A DNA stretch of 64,000 nt from an uncultured Bacteroidota bacterium (lineage in GTDB: Bacteria > Bacteroidota > Bacteroidia > Chitinophagales > Chitinophagaceae), in assembly GCA_903887415.1 (NCBI GenBank), contig CAISPO010000038.1, positions 62,001 through 126,000 on the forward strand, in the 5' to 3' direction. Position 1 is the first letter of the stretch. Every line of letters begins with the position of its first letter. The position numbers were made by a program, and so were the translations under genes. Of the stretch, positions 33,510 through 41,655 are shown in pieces. The notes under the pieces were generated by a model, which had not been told where the DNA came from, made no database searches, and saw only the letters and a program-made list of their open reading frames with translations.

Positions 33510-34532
33510 TTATTTCGTTTTATACCATTGAATTAGTCGGTTTACTTCGCTTTGGTGGCTGCTCAGCCAATTATTTACCGCACTGCTGTTTTTTGATTTA
33601 GAGATATAATAGCAGAATGCTTCTGTATTTTTAGATTTAACGAGGTCCTTATAAAACGGTACATAGACATCCCACCATATATTGTGATTGGTGTTTTTGT
33701 CTGAGAGTTCTGAGAGCACTTTAAAAAACAGCTCTGTGGTCTCGAAGAAAAATTGTTCGTCAGATTTGTTCTTGTTTTTATCACTATTTCTTAATGCCTG
33801 TTGAAAAGGCAATATGGCATCGGCCGGCCCAAATTCATTTTCTGTTTCGTGCCCCGAAAAATGGATCGTGGTAACGTCTCCGCTATCTTTACTTACTCCA
33901 GCTTTCAATTGTTTTTCCAATAAAGCTAACGCGCTTAGCGAACGTTTGGAATCAGGCTCCAATAAAAGGAAATAGTACGAAGCCATTAACGATTGTGATT
34001 TTTTGCCAGCGCCATACATACTGTTTGCGAGGATCAAGTGACTACTTGCATGTTTTGGTTTTACCTCCAGGGCTTTGCCGGCATAATAAGCGGCTATGTC
34101 ATATTTATTTTCTTCATAGAAAGTAAGTCCAACGTTATAATTCAGCAGATAATCTTTGGGGTATCTTTTTATTCCTTCCTGGTATGTTTGTATGGCCAGG
34201 TCGTGCTTGCCAAGCATATCGAGCGCAGAAGCTTTTAATGTATATGCTTCCTCAAGGTGAGCACCATTTGCCTGAATTATTTTATCCGAATAATTAACAG
34301 CTTGCTGGTAATCTTTTAGCTCATTGTATGCGTATCCTATTTCATAATTGGCACGGTCAGACTTACTATCGATAGCCAAAGCCTGCTGATAAAATACAAT
34401 TGCATCCTTATACTTACCCTGGTCAAAAAGTGCAACTCCCTTGTCAATGAGACTGTTTGCCGAAATACCCTGGCCCAGGAGGGTTTCAGCAGTCATCACA
34501 AAAGGAAGTAGTAACAGGTATATTCTTTTCAC
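33510..34532 (-). CDS. Secreted/periplasmic TPR protein
   Basis: This is a 340-aa protein starting at GTG 34532-34530. The signal peptide (MKRIYLLLLPFVMTAETLLG) is cleaved near QG. Residues 25-210 contain five or six tetratricopeptide repeats (IDKGVALFDQGKYKDAIVFY, YEIGYAYNELKDYQQAVNYS, DMLGKHDLAIQTYQEGIKRY, FYEENKYDIAAYYAGKALEV). The C-terminal 130 residues, with a KNKSDEQFFFETTELFFKVL helix, resemble uncharacterised Bacteroidota TPR proteins. TPRs mediate protein-protein contacts; the partner is unknown. It lies 17 bp downstream of the cyclophilin gene in the same direction, so the two are likely co-transcribed. Confidence 0.82.
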   Translation of the reverse strand: MKRIYLLLLPFVMTAETLLGQGISANSLIDKGVALFDQGKYKDAIVFYQQALAIDSKSDRANYEIGYAYNELKDYQQAVNYSDKIIQANGAHLEEAYTLKASALDMLGKHDLAIQTYQEGIKRYPKDYLLNYNVGLTFYEENKYDIAAYYAGKALEVKPKHASSHLILANSMYGAGKKSQSLMASYYFLLLEPDSKRSLSALALLEKQLKAGVSKDSGDVTTIHFSGHETENEFGPADAILPFQQALRNSDKNKNKSDEQFFFETTELFFKVLSELSDKNTNHNIWWDVYVPFYKDLVKSKNTEAFCYYISKSKNSSAVNNWLSSHQSEVNRLIQWYKTK

Positions 34533-34549
34533 GGCAGTTGTTTAAGCCC

Positions 34550-35212
34550 TCAGAAAAACAAAAACCTCTTTTTCTTTTTCACCAGTTTCACTGTCATCGA
34601 TACATCGGTATTGGGGCGGTCTTTGCGGTCGCGGGGCTGGGCGGCAATTTTGTCCACTACATCCATACCTTCCAGCACTTCGCCAAACACGGTATAGTTG
34701 CCATCCAGGTGCGGTGTACCGCCTACGGTCTTGTACATTTCCCGCTGGGACGCGGAGAATTTGCGCCCTGTTTTGGCAGCTATCTTATCCAGATCTGCAT
34801 CAGTAAATTTTTTGCCAACCACTATGTAAAACTGGCATGCCGAGCCTGATTTATCCGGAGTGTTATCACGCGCCACGCCCAGTGCGCCACGCTTGTGATA
34901 ATCAGAATCATTGATCTCCGCAGGCACTGTATATCCCAGGCCTCCCTCGCCCAGCGCCTCGCCGGGTTTTGCATGTTTAGATTTTGGGTCGCCTCCTTGT
35001 ATCACAAACTCGGGTATGCACCTGTGAAATAAGGTGCTGTCGTAATAATGCTCTTTCGCCAACTTCACCATATTGGCGGTATTTTTTGGTGTATTGTCAT
35101 ACAGCATTACCACAATAGTGCCGTACTCAGTTTCGATCTTTACTTTATTTTTTTGCGCGAAAAGGTTCAGCGCCATGAACGCAATAAGGAAGGTGAGGAG
35201 TGTTTTTTTCAT
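34550..35212 (-). CDS. Periplasmic cyclophilin-type peptidyl-prolyl isomerase
   Basis: This 220-aa enzyme catalyses cis-trans isomerisation of Xaa-Pro bonds during folding of exported proteins. The signal peptide (MKKTLLTFLIAFMALNLFAQ) is followed by a cyclophilin domain with FHRCIPEFVIQGGDP (the catalytic Arg), GLGYTVPAEI, a SGSACQFYIVV block and LDGNYTVFGEVLEGMDVVDK. An insertion of about 25 residues between FYIVVGKKF and LDGNYT is typical of Bacteroidota periplasmic forms. The end is very basic (KLVKKKKRFLFF). It is first in a two-gene unit with the TPR protein. Confidence 0.92.
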   Translation of the reverse strand: MKKTLLTFLIAFMALNLFAQKNKVKIETEYGTIVVMLYDNTPKNTANMVKLAKEHYYDSTLFHRCIPEFVIQGGDPKSKHAKPGEALGEGGLGYTVPAEINDSDYHKRGALGVARDNTPDKSGSACQFYIVVGKKFTDADLDKIAAKTGRKFSASQREMYKTVGGTPHLDGNYTVFGEVLEGMDVVDKIAAQPRDRKDRPNTDVSMTVKLVKKKKRFLFF

Positions 35213-35276
35213 ACAGTAGATTATACCACAAAGTAAAGAATTTCACTAGATTTCGTACCCCATAAGATTCAGATAT

Positions 35277-35816
35277 CTAATGATTGTACATGTTGTACCT
35301 TTTTTGAAATTCGGCGTTTTCTCTTCTTTCCTGTCGAAATTTTGTGAACATCTTAATTCCCAAAACGAACATATATATACCTAGCCCACACGGAAGCAAG
35401 TCCAAGAGTCTTTCCCGCATTGCCCATGAAGTTTTTGCATCAATAATTCTTTTCCCTTTTTCTATCTGAATTGAAGCCGGTAAAGATTCATTGTAGCGGG
35501 AAGTATCATCGAGGTAGATAGTCACAATTTCAGCCGGGTTAATAGATGACTGTAAAAGTGAGTAATCTTTTTTGCCTACAATAATGGGTGTCGGGAAACC
35601 AGTAAGTGTCACACAGTAGAGATCAAAATTGATATGAGTCGCAAATTTTCCGAAATTTATCAGGCTGGATTTATCCAATACTTCAAATGATTTAATCTCA
35701 CCCGTTACTACGGGAAATTCTTTCAAATCATTAAATGTTCCCACAAAAGTATCTATTCCAAATATCAAGATCACGGGGGCGATCAAGAATAAAAGCAGGA
35801 AAGTATATTTGCGCAT
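35277..35816 (-). CDS. Two-TM hypothetical membrane protein
   Basis: This is a 179-aa protein. The first transmembrane helix is at residues 5-24 (TFLLLFLIAPVILIFGIDTF). A periplasmic beta-rich domain of about 110 residues follows, with VTGEIKSFEVLDKSS and PAEIVTIYLDDTSRY. The second helix is at about 139-157 (LLPCGLGIYMFVLGIKMFTK), followed by a short basic cytoplasmic tail. The architecture resembles DUF3592-type proteins, but I am not sure of the family. It lies 11 bp downstream of the methylmalonyl-CoA epimerase gene in the same direction. Confidence 0.7.
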   Translation of the reverse strand: MRKYTFLLLFLIAPVILIFGIDTFVGTFNDLKEFPVVTGEIKSFEVLDKSSLINFGKFATHINFDLYCVTLTGFPTPIIVGKKDYSLLQSSINPAEIVTIYLDDTSRYNESLPASIQIEKGKRIIDAKTSWAMRERLLDLLPCGLGIYMFVLGIKMFTKFRQERRENAEFQKRYNMYNH

Positions 35817-35827
35817 CTCTCACTTAT

Positions 35828-36235
35828 TTAGCCTTGCCTCTTCTCCTGGCACAGTTCCACCAGCACCCCGTTTGTTGTTTTGGGATGCAGGAAACAGACC
35901 AGCTTATTGTCAGCGCCATTTTTGGGTATTTCGTTGAGCAACTCAAAACCCAAAGCCTGCAGGCGCTTCATTTCTGCTTCTATATTCTCCACCTCAAAGG
36001 CAATATGGTGTATCCCCTCCCCTTTCTTAGCTATGAACTTCGCAATAGGGCTGGCCTCGTTAGTAGCCTCAAGCAATTCTATTTTTGCATCACCGGTTTT
36101 GAAAAAGGCAGTGCTCACGCCTTCTGTTGCCACTTCTTCGGTTTTATAGCAGGGCGTATTTAATAATTGCTCAAACAATGGTATAGAGCTGGCCAGCTCT
36201 TTCACCGCTATTCCCAGATGCTCCATTTTCAACAT
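35828..36235 (-). CDS. mce: Methylmalonyl-CoA epimerase
   Basis: This 135-aa VOC-fold metalloenzyme interconverts (2R)- and (2S)-methylmalonyl-CoA in propionate/succinate metabolism. The start is taken at ATG 36235-36233 (MLKMEHLGIAVKEL) by family similarity; the frame is open to 36256. Metal-ligand motifs are visible: the first His in MEHLGIAV, KGEGIHHIAFEVENIE in the middle, and the Glu of GVLVELCQ at the end. Two beta-alpha-beta-beta-beta modules give normal length. It is divergent from iscS, and the intergenic region probably carries both promoters. Confidence 0.9.
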   Translation of the reverse strand: MLKMEHLGIAVKELASSIPLFEQLLNTPCYKTEEVATEGVSTAFFKTGDAKIELLEATNEASPIAKFIAKKGEGIHHIAFEVENIEAEMKRLQALGFELLNEIPKNGADNKLVCFLHPKTTNGVLVELCQEKRQG

Positions 36236-36311
36236 TTGTCTTATAGTTTTTAACAATGGGCTTATATATTAAACCCACAAGGATGCAGCCCCCAAAATAG
36301 CACTTTTGGCG

Positions 36312-36319
36312 TAACTTTG
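36312..36319 (+). promoter_or_regulatory. TAACTTTG -7 box before iscS
   Basis: This is a perfect TAnnTTTG octamer 31 bp upstream of the chosen iscS ATG (36351). No TTTG is present about 19 bp further upstream, so activator dependence or a weak -33 is possible. Confidence 0.5.
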
Positions 36320-36350
36320 TTGGCTAATCTGTTTGGAAAAGAATAAAGTT

Positions 36351-37571
36351 ATGAAATTAGAATTGCCGATATACCTTGACAATAATGCGACTACGCCAAT
36401 GGATCCGCGTGTGCTGGAAGCGATGCTGCCTTATTTTACCGAAAAATTTGGTAATGCCGCCAGCCGCAACCACTCCTTTGGCTGGGTAGCCGAAGAAGCT
36501 GTGGACTACGCCCGTGAGCAGATAGCTAAGCTCATCAATGCCGACCCCAAAGAAATCATATTCACTTCAGGCGCTACAGAAGCCGATAACCTGGCTATAA
36601 AGGGTGTGTTTGAAATGTATGCCTCCAAGGGTAACCACATCATCACGTGCACTACCGAACATAAGGCCGTGCTGGATACCTGCAAGCATATAGAAAAAAC
36701 AGGCGGCGAGGTTACTTATCTCGACGTGAAGGAAGATGGCCTGATAGACCTGGCGGAGCTTGAAAAAGCAATAACTCCCAAAACAATATTGATCGCCATC
36801 ATGTATGGCAATAACGAGACTGGCGTCATTCAGCCTATTCGTGAGATCAGCAAGATAGCGCGCAAGCATGGAGTACTGTTCTTTAGCGATGGCACACAGG
36901 CAGTAGGCAAAATACCTGTTGATGTAAATGCAGATGGTATAGACCTGATGGCATTCAGCGGCCATAAGATGTACGGGCCTAAGGGTGTAGGTGCCCTTTA
37001 TGTGCGCCGTAAAAATCCACGTGTGAAGGTGACTTCGCAAATGGATGGCGGTGGCCACGAGCGCGGAATGCGCAGCGGCACGCTGAACGTGCCTGCAATA
37101 GTGGGTTTTGGTAAGGCCTGCGAACTGTGCATGAACGAAATGGAAAGCGAGGCCAAACGCCTCAGCACTATGCGCGACAGGCTAGAGAACGCACTGATGG
37201 AGCTGGAAGAAACTTATGTGAACGGTACCCGTGAACACAGGCTGCCACATACAGCGAATATCTCCTTCAAGTACGTAGAGGGTGAAGGCCTGATGATGGG
37301 CTTCAATAAGAACATAGCATTATCGAGCGGTTCAGCCTGCACTTCAGCATCGCTGGAGCCATCTTACGTGCTCAAGGCACTGGGCCTTGGCGATGACCTG
37401 GCGCATAGCTCACTGCGTTTCGGCCTGGGGCGTTTTACCACAGATGAGCAAATAGATTTTACCATAAAAGCAATAAAAGAAACAGTGCTGAAACTGCGCG
37501 AAATGAGCCCCCTTTGGGAAATGTTTAAGGAAGGGGTGGATATAAATGCGATAGAGTGGGCACACCATTAA
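36351..37571 (+). CDS. iscS: Cysteine desulfurase IscS
   Basis: This PLP enzyme of 406 aa (from ATG 36351; a TTG at 36333 would add six residues) converts cysteine to alanine and a protein persulfide for Fe-S cluster assembly. The start matches the family ([20 protein letters not shown]). Other landmarks are [15 protein letters not shown], the histidine of [10 protein letters not shown], the PLP lysine in [17 protein letters not shown], and the mobile-loop active-site cysteine in [16 protein letters not shown]. It is the first gene of iscS-iscU-iscA; no iscR, hscA/B or fdx is present in the window. Confidence 0.95.
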   Translation: MKLELPIYLDNNATTPMDPRVLEAMLPYFTEKFGNAASRNHSFGWVAEEAVDYAREQIAKLINADPKEIIFTSGATEADNLAIKGVFEMYASKGNHIITCTTEHKAVLDTCKHIEKTGGEVTYLDVKEDGLIDLAELEKAITPKTILIAIMYGNNETGVIQPIREISKIARKHGVLFFSDGTQAVGKIPVDVNADGIDLMAFSGHKMYGPKGVGALYVRRKNPRVKVTSQMDGGGHERGMRSGTLNVPAIVGFGKACELCMNEMESEAKRLSTMRDRLENALMELEETYVNGTREHRLPHTANISFKYVEGEGLMMGFNKNIALSSGSACTSASLEPSYVLKALGLGDDLAHSSLRFGLGRFTTDEQIDFTIKAIKETVLKLREMSPLWEMFKEGVDINAIEWAHH

Positions 37572-37581
37572 ACAATTCGGC

Positions 37582-37688
37582 AATTTGATAATTCGGCAAT
37601 TAGCCAATTATCAAAAACTGAAAAAGAAAAAAAGAATATTAACGGTGAGAGACAATAAGTCATTGTCGAATTGCCGAATTATCAAATT
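37582..37688. repeat. 20-bp perfect inverted repeat between iscS and iscU
   Basis: AATTTGATAATTCGGCAATT at 37582-37601 and its exact reverse complement at 37669-37688 enclose 67 nt. Partial extra copies of the same words (ATTCGGCAATT, ATCAAATT) extend both arms. A transcript crossing from iscS to iscU could fold into a long stem. Confidence 0.75.
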
Positions 37689-37702
37689 ATCAAATTAAAC
37701 AC

Positions 37703-38119
37703 ATGGCATACTCAGAAAAAGTTATTGACCACTACTCCAACCCTAAGAACGTAGGGACACTGGATAAAGCAAAGACAAACGTGGGCACAGGCCTCGTGGG
37801 TGCACCGGAGTGCGGCGATGTTATGCGCCTGCAGATAGAAGTAGATGAAGAAAGCGGCGTAATAAGCGATGCCAAGTTCAAGACATTTGGCTGCGGCTCT
37901 GCTATAGCTTCGTCTTCGCTCGCCACAGAGTGGCTGAAAGGCAAAACAGTGGACCAGGCACTTGCAATAGACAATATGGATATTGTAGAAGAGTTAAACC
38001 TGCCCCCGGTAAAAATACACTGCTCGGTGCTTGCTGAAGACGCGATAAAGGCGGCTATCAACGATTACCGTGTGAAGAATGGTCTGCCGGAATTGGTGGC
38101 GGAGAAGAAGGCACATTAA
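37703..38119 (+). CDS. iscU: Fe-S cluster scaffold IscU
   Basis: This is a 138-aa scaffold on which [2Fe-2S] clusters are assembled from IscS-derived sulfur. The three cluster cysteines and the Asp are present: GAPECGDVMRLQI, KFKTFGCGSAIASSS and VKIHCSVLAEDAIKAA. The HscA-binding LPPVK motif precedes the last Cys. The start MAYSEKVIDHYSNPKNVG is canonical. The gene is 131 bp from iscS, with an inverted repeat in between. Confidence 0.96.
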   Translation: MAYSEKVIDHYSNPKNVGTLDKAKTNVGTGLVGAPECGDVMRLQIEVDEESGVISDAKFKTFGCGSAIASSSLATEWLKGKTVDQALAIDNMDIVEELNLPPVKIHCSVLAEDAIKAAINDYRVKNGLPELVAEKKAH

Positions 38120-38232
38120 GTAGTTTAGTAGATAGTAATTAGTAGATAGTCTTTTCGCTGATAGAAATTGAACACTGTTTTTCGTATCTATTCGCGACGA
38201 ACTACTAACGACTAAATACTATCTACAAGAAA
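38120..38232. repeat. TAGTAGATAGT word array between iscU and iscA
   Basis: TTTAGTAGATAGTAATTAGTAGATAGT words near 38123-38151 are mirrored by the complementary ACTACTAACGACTAAATACTATCTAC near 38202-38227. The same word family, in the ACTATCTACTA orientation, reappears near 62850-62893. Confidence 0.6.
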
Positions 38233-38242
38233 AAGAAAAACA

Positions 38243-38569
38243 ATGATTTACGTAAGTGATAAAGCGAAGGAAAAAGTCATGAAGCTCAGGCAGGATTCCG
38301 GCCTGACGGATGACTATTTTCTTCGTGTAAGTGTAGTGGGTGGCGGTTGCTCCGGCTTGTCTTACAAGCTCGATTTTGATAACGAAGCCCAGCCGCGCGA
38401 CCAGGTATTTGAAGACCAGGGCGTGAAGCTGGTAACTGATCTTAAGAGTTTTCTTTACCTCTGCGATACCACACTCGATTTTTCCGATGGGCTCAATGGC
38501 AAAGGATTTCACTTCAGCAACCCCAACGCCAGCCGTAGTTGTGGCTGTGGCGAGAGCTTTGCGGTGTAA
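38243..38569 (+). CDS. iscA: Fe-S cluster carrier IscA / HesB family
   Basis: This is a 108-aa A-type carrier that transfers Fe-S clusters to apoproteins. The three conserved cysteines are visible in VVGGGCSGLSYKLDFD and in SRSCGCGESFAV at the C-terminus. The start (MIYVSDKAKEKVMKLRQDSG) and length are standard. It is third in the isc cluster, 123 bp after iscU across a word-array repeat. Confidence 0.94.
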   Translation: MIYVSDKAKEKVMKLRQDSGLTDDYFLRVSVVGGGCSGLSYKLDFDNEAQPRDQVFEDQGVKLVTDLKSFLYLCDTTLDFSDGLNGKGFHFSNPNASRSCGCGESFAV

Positions 38570-38941
38570 CCTCCGCCGCGCCCGATAAAAATCGGGGCCT
38601 TGTTCCGGGGAGTGCTGTGACAATATATGTTCAGCTATTGAGCGCTACTGAGCTGTTTATTTCCTTTCAATTTTCTTCCCTTATCCCTTCCTTAGAGATA
38701 AACGCTACCGCTACCAGGAGTGCCTCCCGAACATTTTTTTGAATTTGGCCTGCTTGTATAAGCACATTCCCGTATACCTGCCTCATTGTTCGTATTCGCT
38801 TTGCATTTCCGGCATCAAAATAATTTTTAGCAAAATAAATTTATAATGGCATGATTTTATTGTTATTATATAATTCAGGTGTAGTTCCGCACTTTAAAAA
38901 AATCACTTGCAATCGCTTTTGCAACGTATTAATCAATTGTC
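38570..38941. other. Intergenic region after the isc cluster
   Basis: The gap starts with a hairpin CCCGATAAAAATCGGG (38581-38596) 11 bp after the iscA stop; it may act as a terminator but has no T-run. The remainder is AT-rich. No gene or RNA is supported, and the promoter of the response regulator at 38942 is not obvious. Confidence 0.5.
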
Positions 38942-39400
38942 ATGGCAGCTATCGATCAAGAAATCCCCCTTAATATACTGCTGGCGGACGACGACATTGA
39001 TGATTGCATTTTTTTTAAAGGAGTATTAGAGAAGATACCACTTTTAACATGCCTTACCGCCGTGCATAATGGCGAGGAGCTTATGCGACAGCTTACAAAG
39101 GAGGCCTACGAGCTTCCGCATGTACTTTTCCTTGATCTTAATATGCCACGCAAAAATGGCTTCGAATGTTTATCGGAAATAAAGCTCAACCCGAAACTTA
39201 AACATCTTCCCGTAGTTATGTTTTCCACATCGCACGAACAGGAAGTTGTCAGCAGGCTCTACCGTAACGGTGCTCAATATTTCATCCGCAAACCTCCTGT
39301 GATTTCACAATTCGAGAAAATAATTCAACAAACACTTATACTAATAGGGCAAAACAACCTGTTTCAACCGGCAAGAGAAGACTTTGTGCTGGTAGCTTAA
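38942..39400 (+). CDS. Single-domain response regulator (Rcp1-like)
   Basis: This 152-aa receiver-only protein has acidic residues in LLADDDIDD, phospho-acceptor Asp65 (VLFLDLNMPRKNGFE), the Thr of MFSTSHE and the Lys of FIRKPP. There is no output domain. It is of the Rcp1/CheY type that usually partners phytochrome-like or CikA-like kinases, and the histidine kinase directly downstream (75 bp) belongs to that type. It probably acts as a phosphorelay intermediate. Confidence 0.88.
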   Translation: MAAIDQEIPLNILLADDDIDDCIFFKGVLEKIPLLTCLTAVHNGEELMRQLTKEAYELPHVLFLDLNMPRKNGFECLSEIKLNPKLKHLPVVMFSTSHEQEVVSRLYRNGAQYFIRKPPVISQFEKIIQQTLILIGQNNLFQPAREDFVLVA

Positions 39401-39474
39401 CGCAGGCATTACTATAGCATTGGTATAGCAAGTATCTCACCGTCTAAATGAGGCATCTCTGATGAAAAAAACAA

Positions 39475-40998
39475 ATGGATAAAATAAAATCCGATGAGCT
39501 GATCAAAGCAAATAAAGAGCTTGCTTTTCAGCACGAAGAGAAGGAAAAAAGAGCAGCAGAATTAGGGATAGCCAACAAAGAGCTTGCTTTTCAAAATATA
39601 GAGAAAGGAAAACGGGCAGCAGAGCTGGGCATTGCGAACAAAGAACTAGTCTTTCAAAACAAAGAAAAAGAAAAAAGAGCTGAAGAGCTGGGACTCGCCT
39701 ATAAAGAGCTTGTCTTTCAAAACACGGAAAAAGAAAAAAGGGCCGCAGAGCTAAGCATTGCCAACAAGGAGCTTGTCTTTCAAAATGAAGAAAAAGAAAA
39801 AAGAGCGGCAGAGCTAAGTATTGCTAATAAAGAGCTTGTTTTTCAGAACGGAGAAAAAGAGAAAAGAGCGGCAGAATTGATCATCGCCAACAAAGAACTG
39901 GCCTTTCAAAACGAAGAAAAAGAAAAAAGAGCAGCAGAGCTGATCATTGCCAACAAAGAGCTCGCTTTCCAAAATGAAGAAAAAGAAAAAAGAGCAGCGG
40001 AGCTGATCGTGGCGAATAAAGAACTCGTTTTTCAGAGTATGCAGAAAGAAGAACGTGCCGAGGAGAAAGAAAAAAGAGCAGCAGAACTGATCATTGCCAA
40101 CAAAGAGCTCGCTTTTCAAAACGAAGAAAAAGAAAAAAGAGCAGCGGAACTGATCATTGCCAACAAAGAGCTGGCTTTTCAAAACGAAGAAAAAGAAAAA
40201 AGAGCGGCAGAACTGATTATTGCCAACAAAGAGCTGGCCTTTCAAAACGAAGAAAAGGAGAAACGGGCGGCAGAGCTGATCATAGCTAACAAGGAATTAC
40301 TTGCATTCACTTACGTATCCAGCCACGACCTGCAGGAGCCACTGCGCAAAATACAAACCTTTGTTTCCGTTATTCTTGAAAATGAAAATGAAAATCTGTC
40401 TGAAAACGGCAAGTATAATTTCCAGCGGATGCAACTGGCAGCTGGGCGAATGCAGTTGCTCATAGAAGACCTCCTTTCCTTCTCCCGCATCAGCACCACC
40501 GACCACAAATTCGAAAAAACCGACCTCAATATAATTGTAGAAGAAATTAAAGCCGATTTGAAAGATACCATCCAGGGAAAAAATGCAACCATTGACGCTT
40601 CTGATCTCTGCCCGGCAAATCTGATCCCTTTCCAGTTTCGCCAGCTTATGTATAACCTGATAAGCAATGCACTCAAATTTTCGCACCCCGGCAGGCCGTC
40701 GCGCATCATAATTGTCAGCGAAATCGAAAAAGGCAATAAATTAAATAACGAGAAGCTGTCACCTGAAAAAAATTATTGCCACATTGTTGTAAAAGACAAT
40801 GGCATCGGCTTCGAACCCGAATTCAGCGAACGCATTTTTGAAGTGTTCCAGAAACTTCACGGTAAAGAAATATATGCAGGTACTGGCATCGGGCTGGCTA
40901 TTGTAAAAAAAATAGTAGAGAACCATAATGGTACCGTTACCGCAACCGGCGAATTGAACAAAGGAGCAACATTTGATATTTATCTCCCGGCTGCATAA
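39475..40998 (+). CDS. Histidine kinase with long repeated coiled coil
   Basis: This is a 507-aa cytoplasmic kinase without transmembrane helices, PAS or GAF domains. Residues about 9-278 consist of 13 copies of a 21-residue unit (IANKELAFQNEEKEKRAAELI), three heptads each, forming a long coiled coil; one unit has an extra seven residues. The HisKA domain follows with His284 in YVSSHDLQEPLRKI. The HATPase_c domain has an N box (QLMYNLISNALKFSHP), a G1 box (VVKDNGIGFEPEF) and a G2 box (GTGIGLAIVKKIVENHNG). HisKA/HATPase are of the phytochrome-kinase-like type. It is flanked by two single-domain response regulators. Confidence 0.9.
   Translation: MDKIKSDELIKANKELAFQHEEKEKRAAELGIANKELAFQNIEKGKRAAELGIANKELVFQNKEKEKRAEELGLAYKELVFQNTEKEKRAAELSIANKELVFQNEEKEKRAAELSIANKELVFQNGEKEKRAAELIIANKELAFQNEEKEKRAAELIIANKELAFQNEEKEKRAAELIVANKELVFQSMQKEERAEEKEKRAAELIIANKELAFQNEEKEKRAAELIIANKELAFQNEEKEKRAAELIIANKELAFQNEEKEKRAAELIIANKELLAFTYVSSHDLQEPLRKIQTFVSVILENENENLSENGKYNFQRMQLAAGRMQLLIEDLLSFSRISTTDHKFEKTDLNIIVEEIKADLKDTIQGKNATIDASDLCPANLIPFQFRQLMYNLISNALKFSHPGRPSRIIIVSEIEKGNKLNNEKLSPEKNYCHIVVKDNGIGFEPEFSERIFEVFQKLHGKEIYAGTGIGLAIVKKIVENHNGTVTATGELNKGATFDIYLPAA
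39505..40299 (+). repeat. 13-unit 63-bp tandem repeat in histidine kinase
   Basis: The DNA for the coiled coil is a tandem array of about 63-bp units. The first five are diverged; the last four are nearly identical at base level, which suggests recent unequal exchange and likely copy-number variation between strains. One unit (about 40021-40090) carries a 21-bp insertion encoding one heptad. Confidence 0.8.
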
Positions 40999-41056
40999 AT
41001 GCTTTCATAGCCGGCAGCATTAAAAAGATTCTGTTTGAAATACTAAAAAAAAATAC

Positions 41057-41482
41057 GTGAATAAAAACGGGCCTATATTAATAATCGAAGACGATATGGA
41101 TGATCAACAGTTCATCCAATCAGCCTACCAAAAACTAAACTACACTAATGAATTAGTTTTCTTAGATAGCGGTGAAGAAGCCATTCAATATATTATGGAC
41201 ATGAAAAAAATTCCCTTTCTTATCATCTCCGACTTAAACATGCCCAAAATCAATGGCATAGAGTTACGGGCACGGGTGCGGGAAAATGAAGCTGCAAACA
41301 TAAAATGCGTTCCTTATATAATACTTTCGACAACAGTTGCGAAAAACTTTATTGATGATGCTTACAGCATTGGCATACAGGGTTATTTTAAAAAACCCAT
41401 ACCGCAAAATGAGCTGATGGCTATATTAAAAAATATAATTGAATATTGGAGGATAAGCTATTCACCGGGAATGTATTTGTAG
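41057..41482 (+). CDS. Single-domain response regulator
   Basis: This is a 141-aa receiver-only protein starting at GTG 41057 (MNKNGPILIIEDDMDDQQFI). The phospho-acceptor is Asp59 (FLIISDLNMPKINGIEL); the switch Thr lies in IILSTTVAKN and the Lys in GYFKKPIP. It lies 58 bp after the kinase and is probably its second partner. No DNA-binding output is present, so signalling must pass by protein contact. Confidence 0.87.
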   Translation: MNKNGPILIIEDDMDDQQFIQSAYQKLNYTNELVFLDSGEEAIQYIMDMKKIPFLIISDLNMPKINGIELRARVRENEAANIKCVPYIILSTTVAKNFIDDAYSIGIQGYFKKPIPQNELMAILKNIIEYWRISYSPGMYL

Positions 41483-41616
41483 TATTGATACCCTTTGTCC
41501 CCTGACCTGCCTGTTGGCAGACAGGAGGGGAACCACAAATATAGCTTTACAATATTTTCAACCTGGATGCTATTTGCCTATTTATTTTACCTGTTTTGTT
41601 CTAAATATGGAGGAAG

Positions 41617-41628
41617 CCCCTTTAGGGG
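41617..41628 (+). repeat. CCCCT-TT-AGGGG hairpin
   Basis: A 5-bp GC-rich hairpin lies in the gap before the phosphatase gene, in a context (AAGCCCCTTTAGGGGTTTGGGG) typical of short Bacteroidota intergenic palindromes. A larger imperfect inverted repeat, CCCCTGACCTGCC...GACAGGAGGGG, lies at about 41498-41533. Confidence 0.5.
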
Positions 41629-41655
41629 TTTGGGGTTATTTCCTTAACTTGCCTT

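Noticed and set aside
39505-40299. CRISPR-like regular repeat array
   Set aside because: The 63-bp units are contiguous, have no unique spacers, stay in frame and encode a coiled coil; it is a coding tandem repeat.
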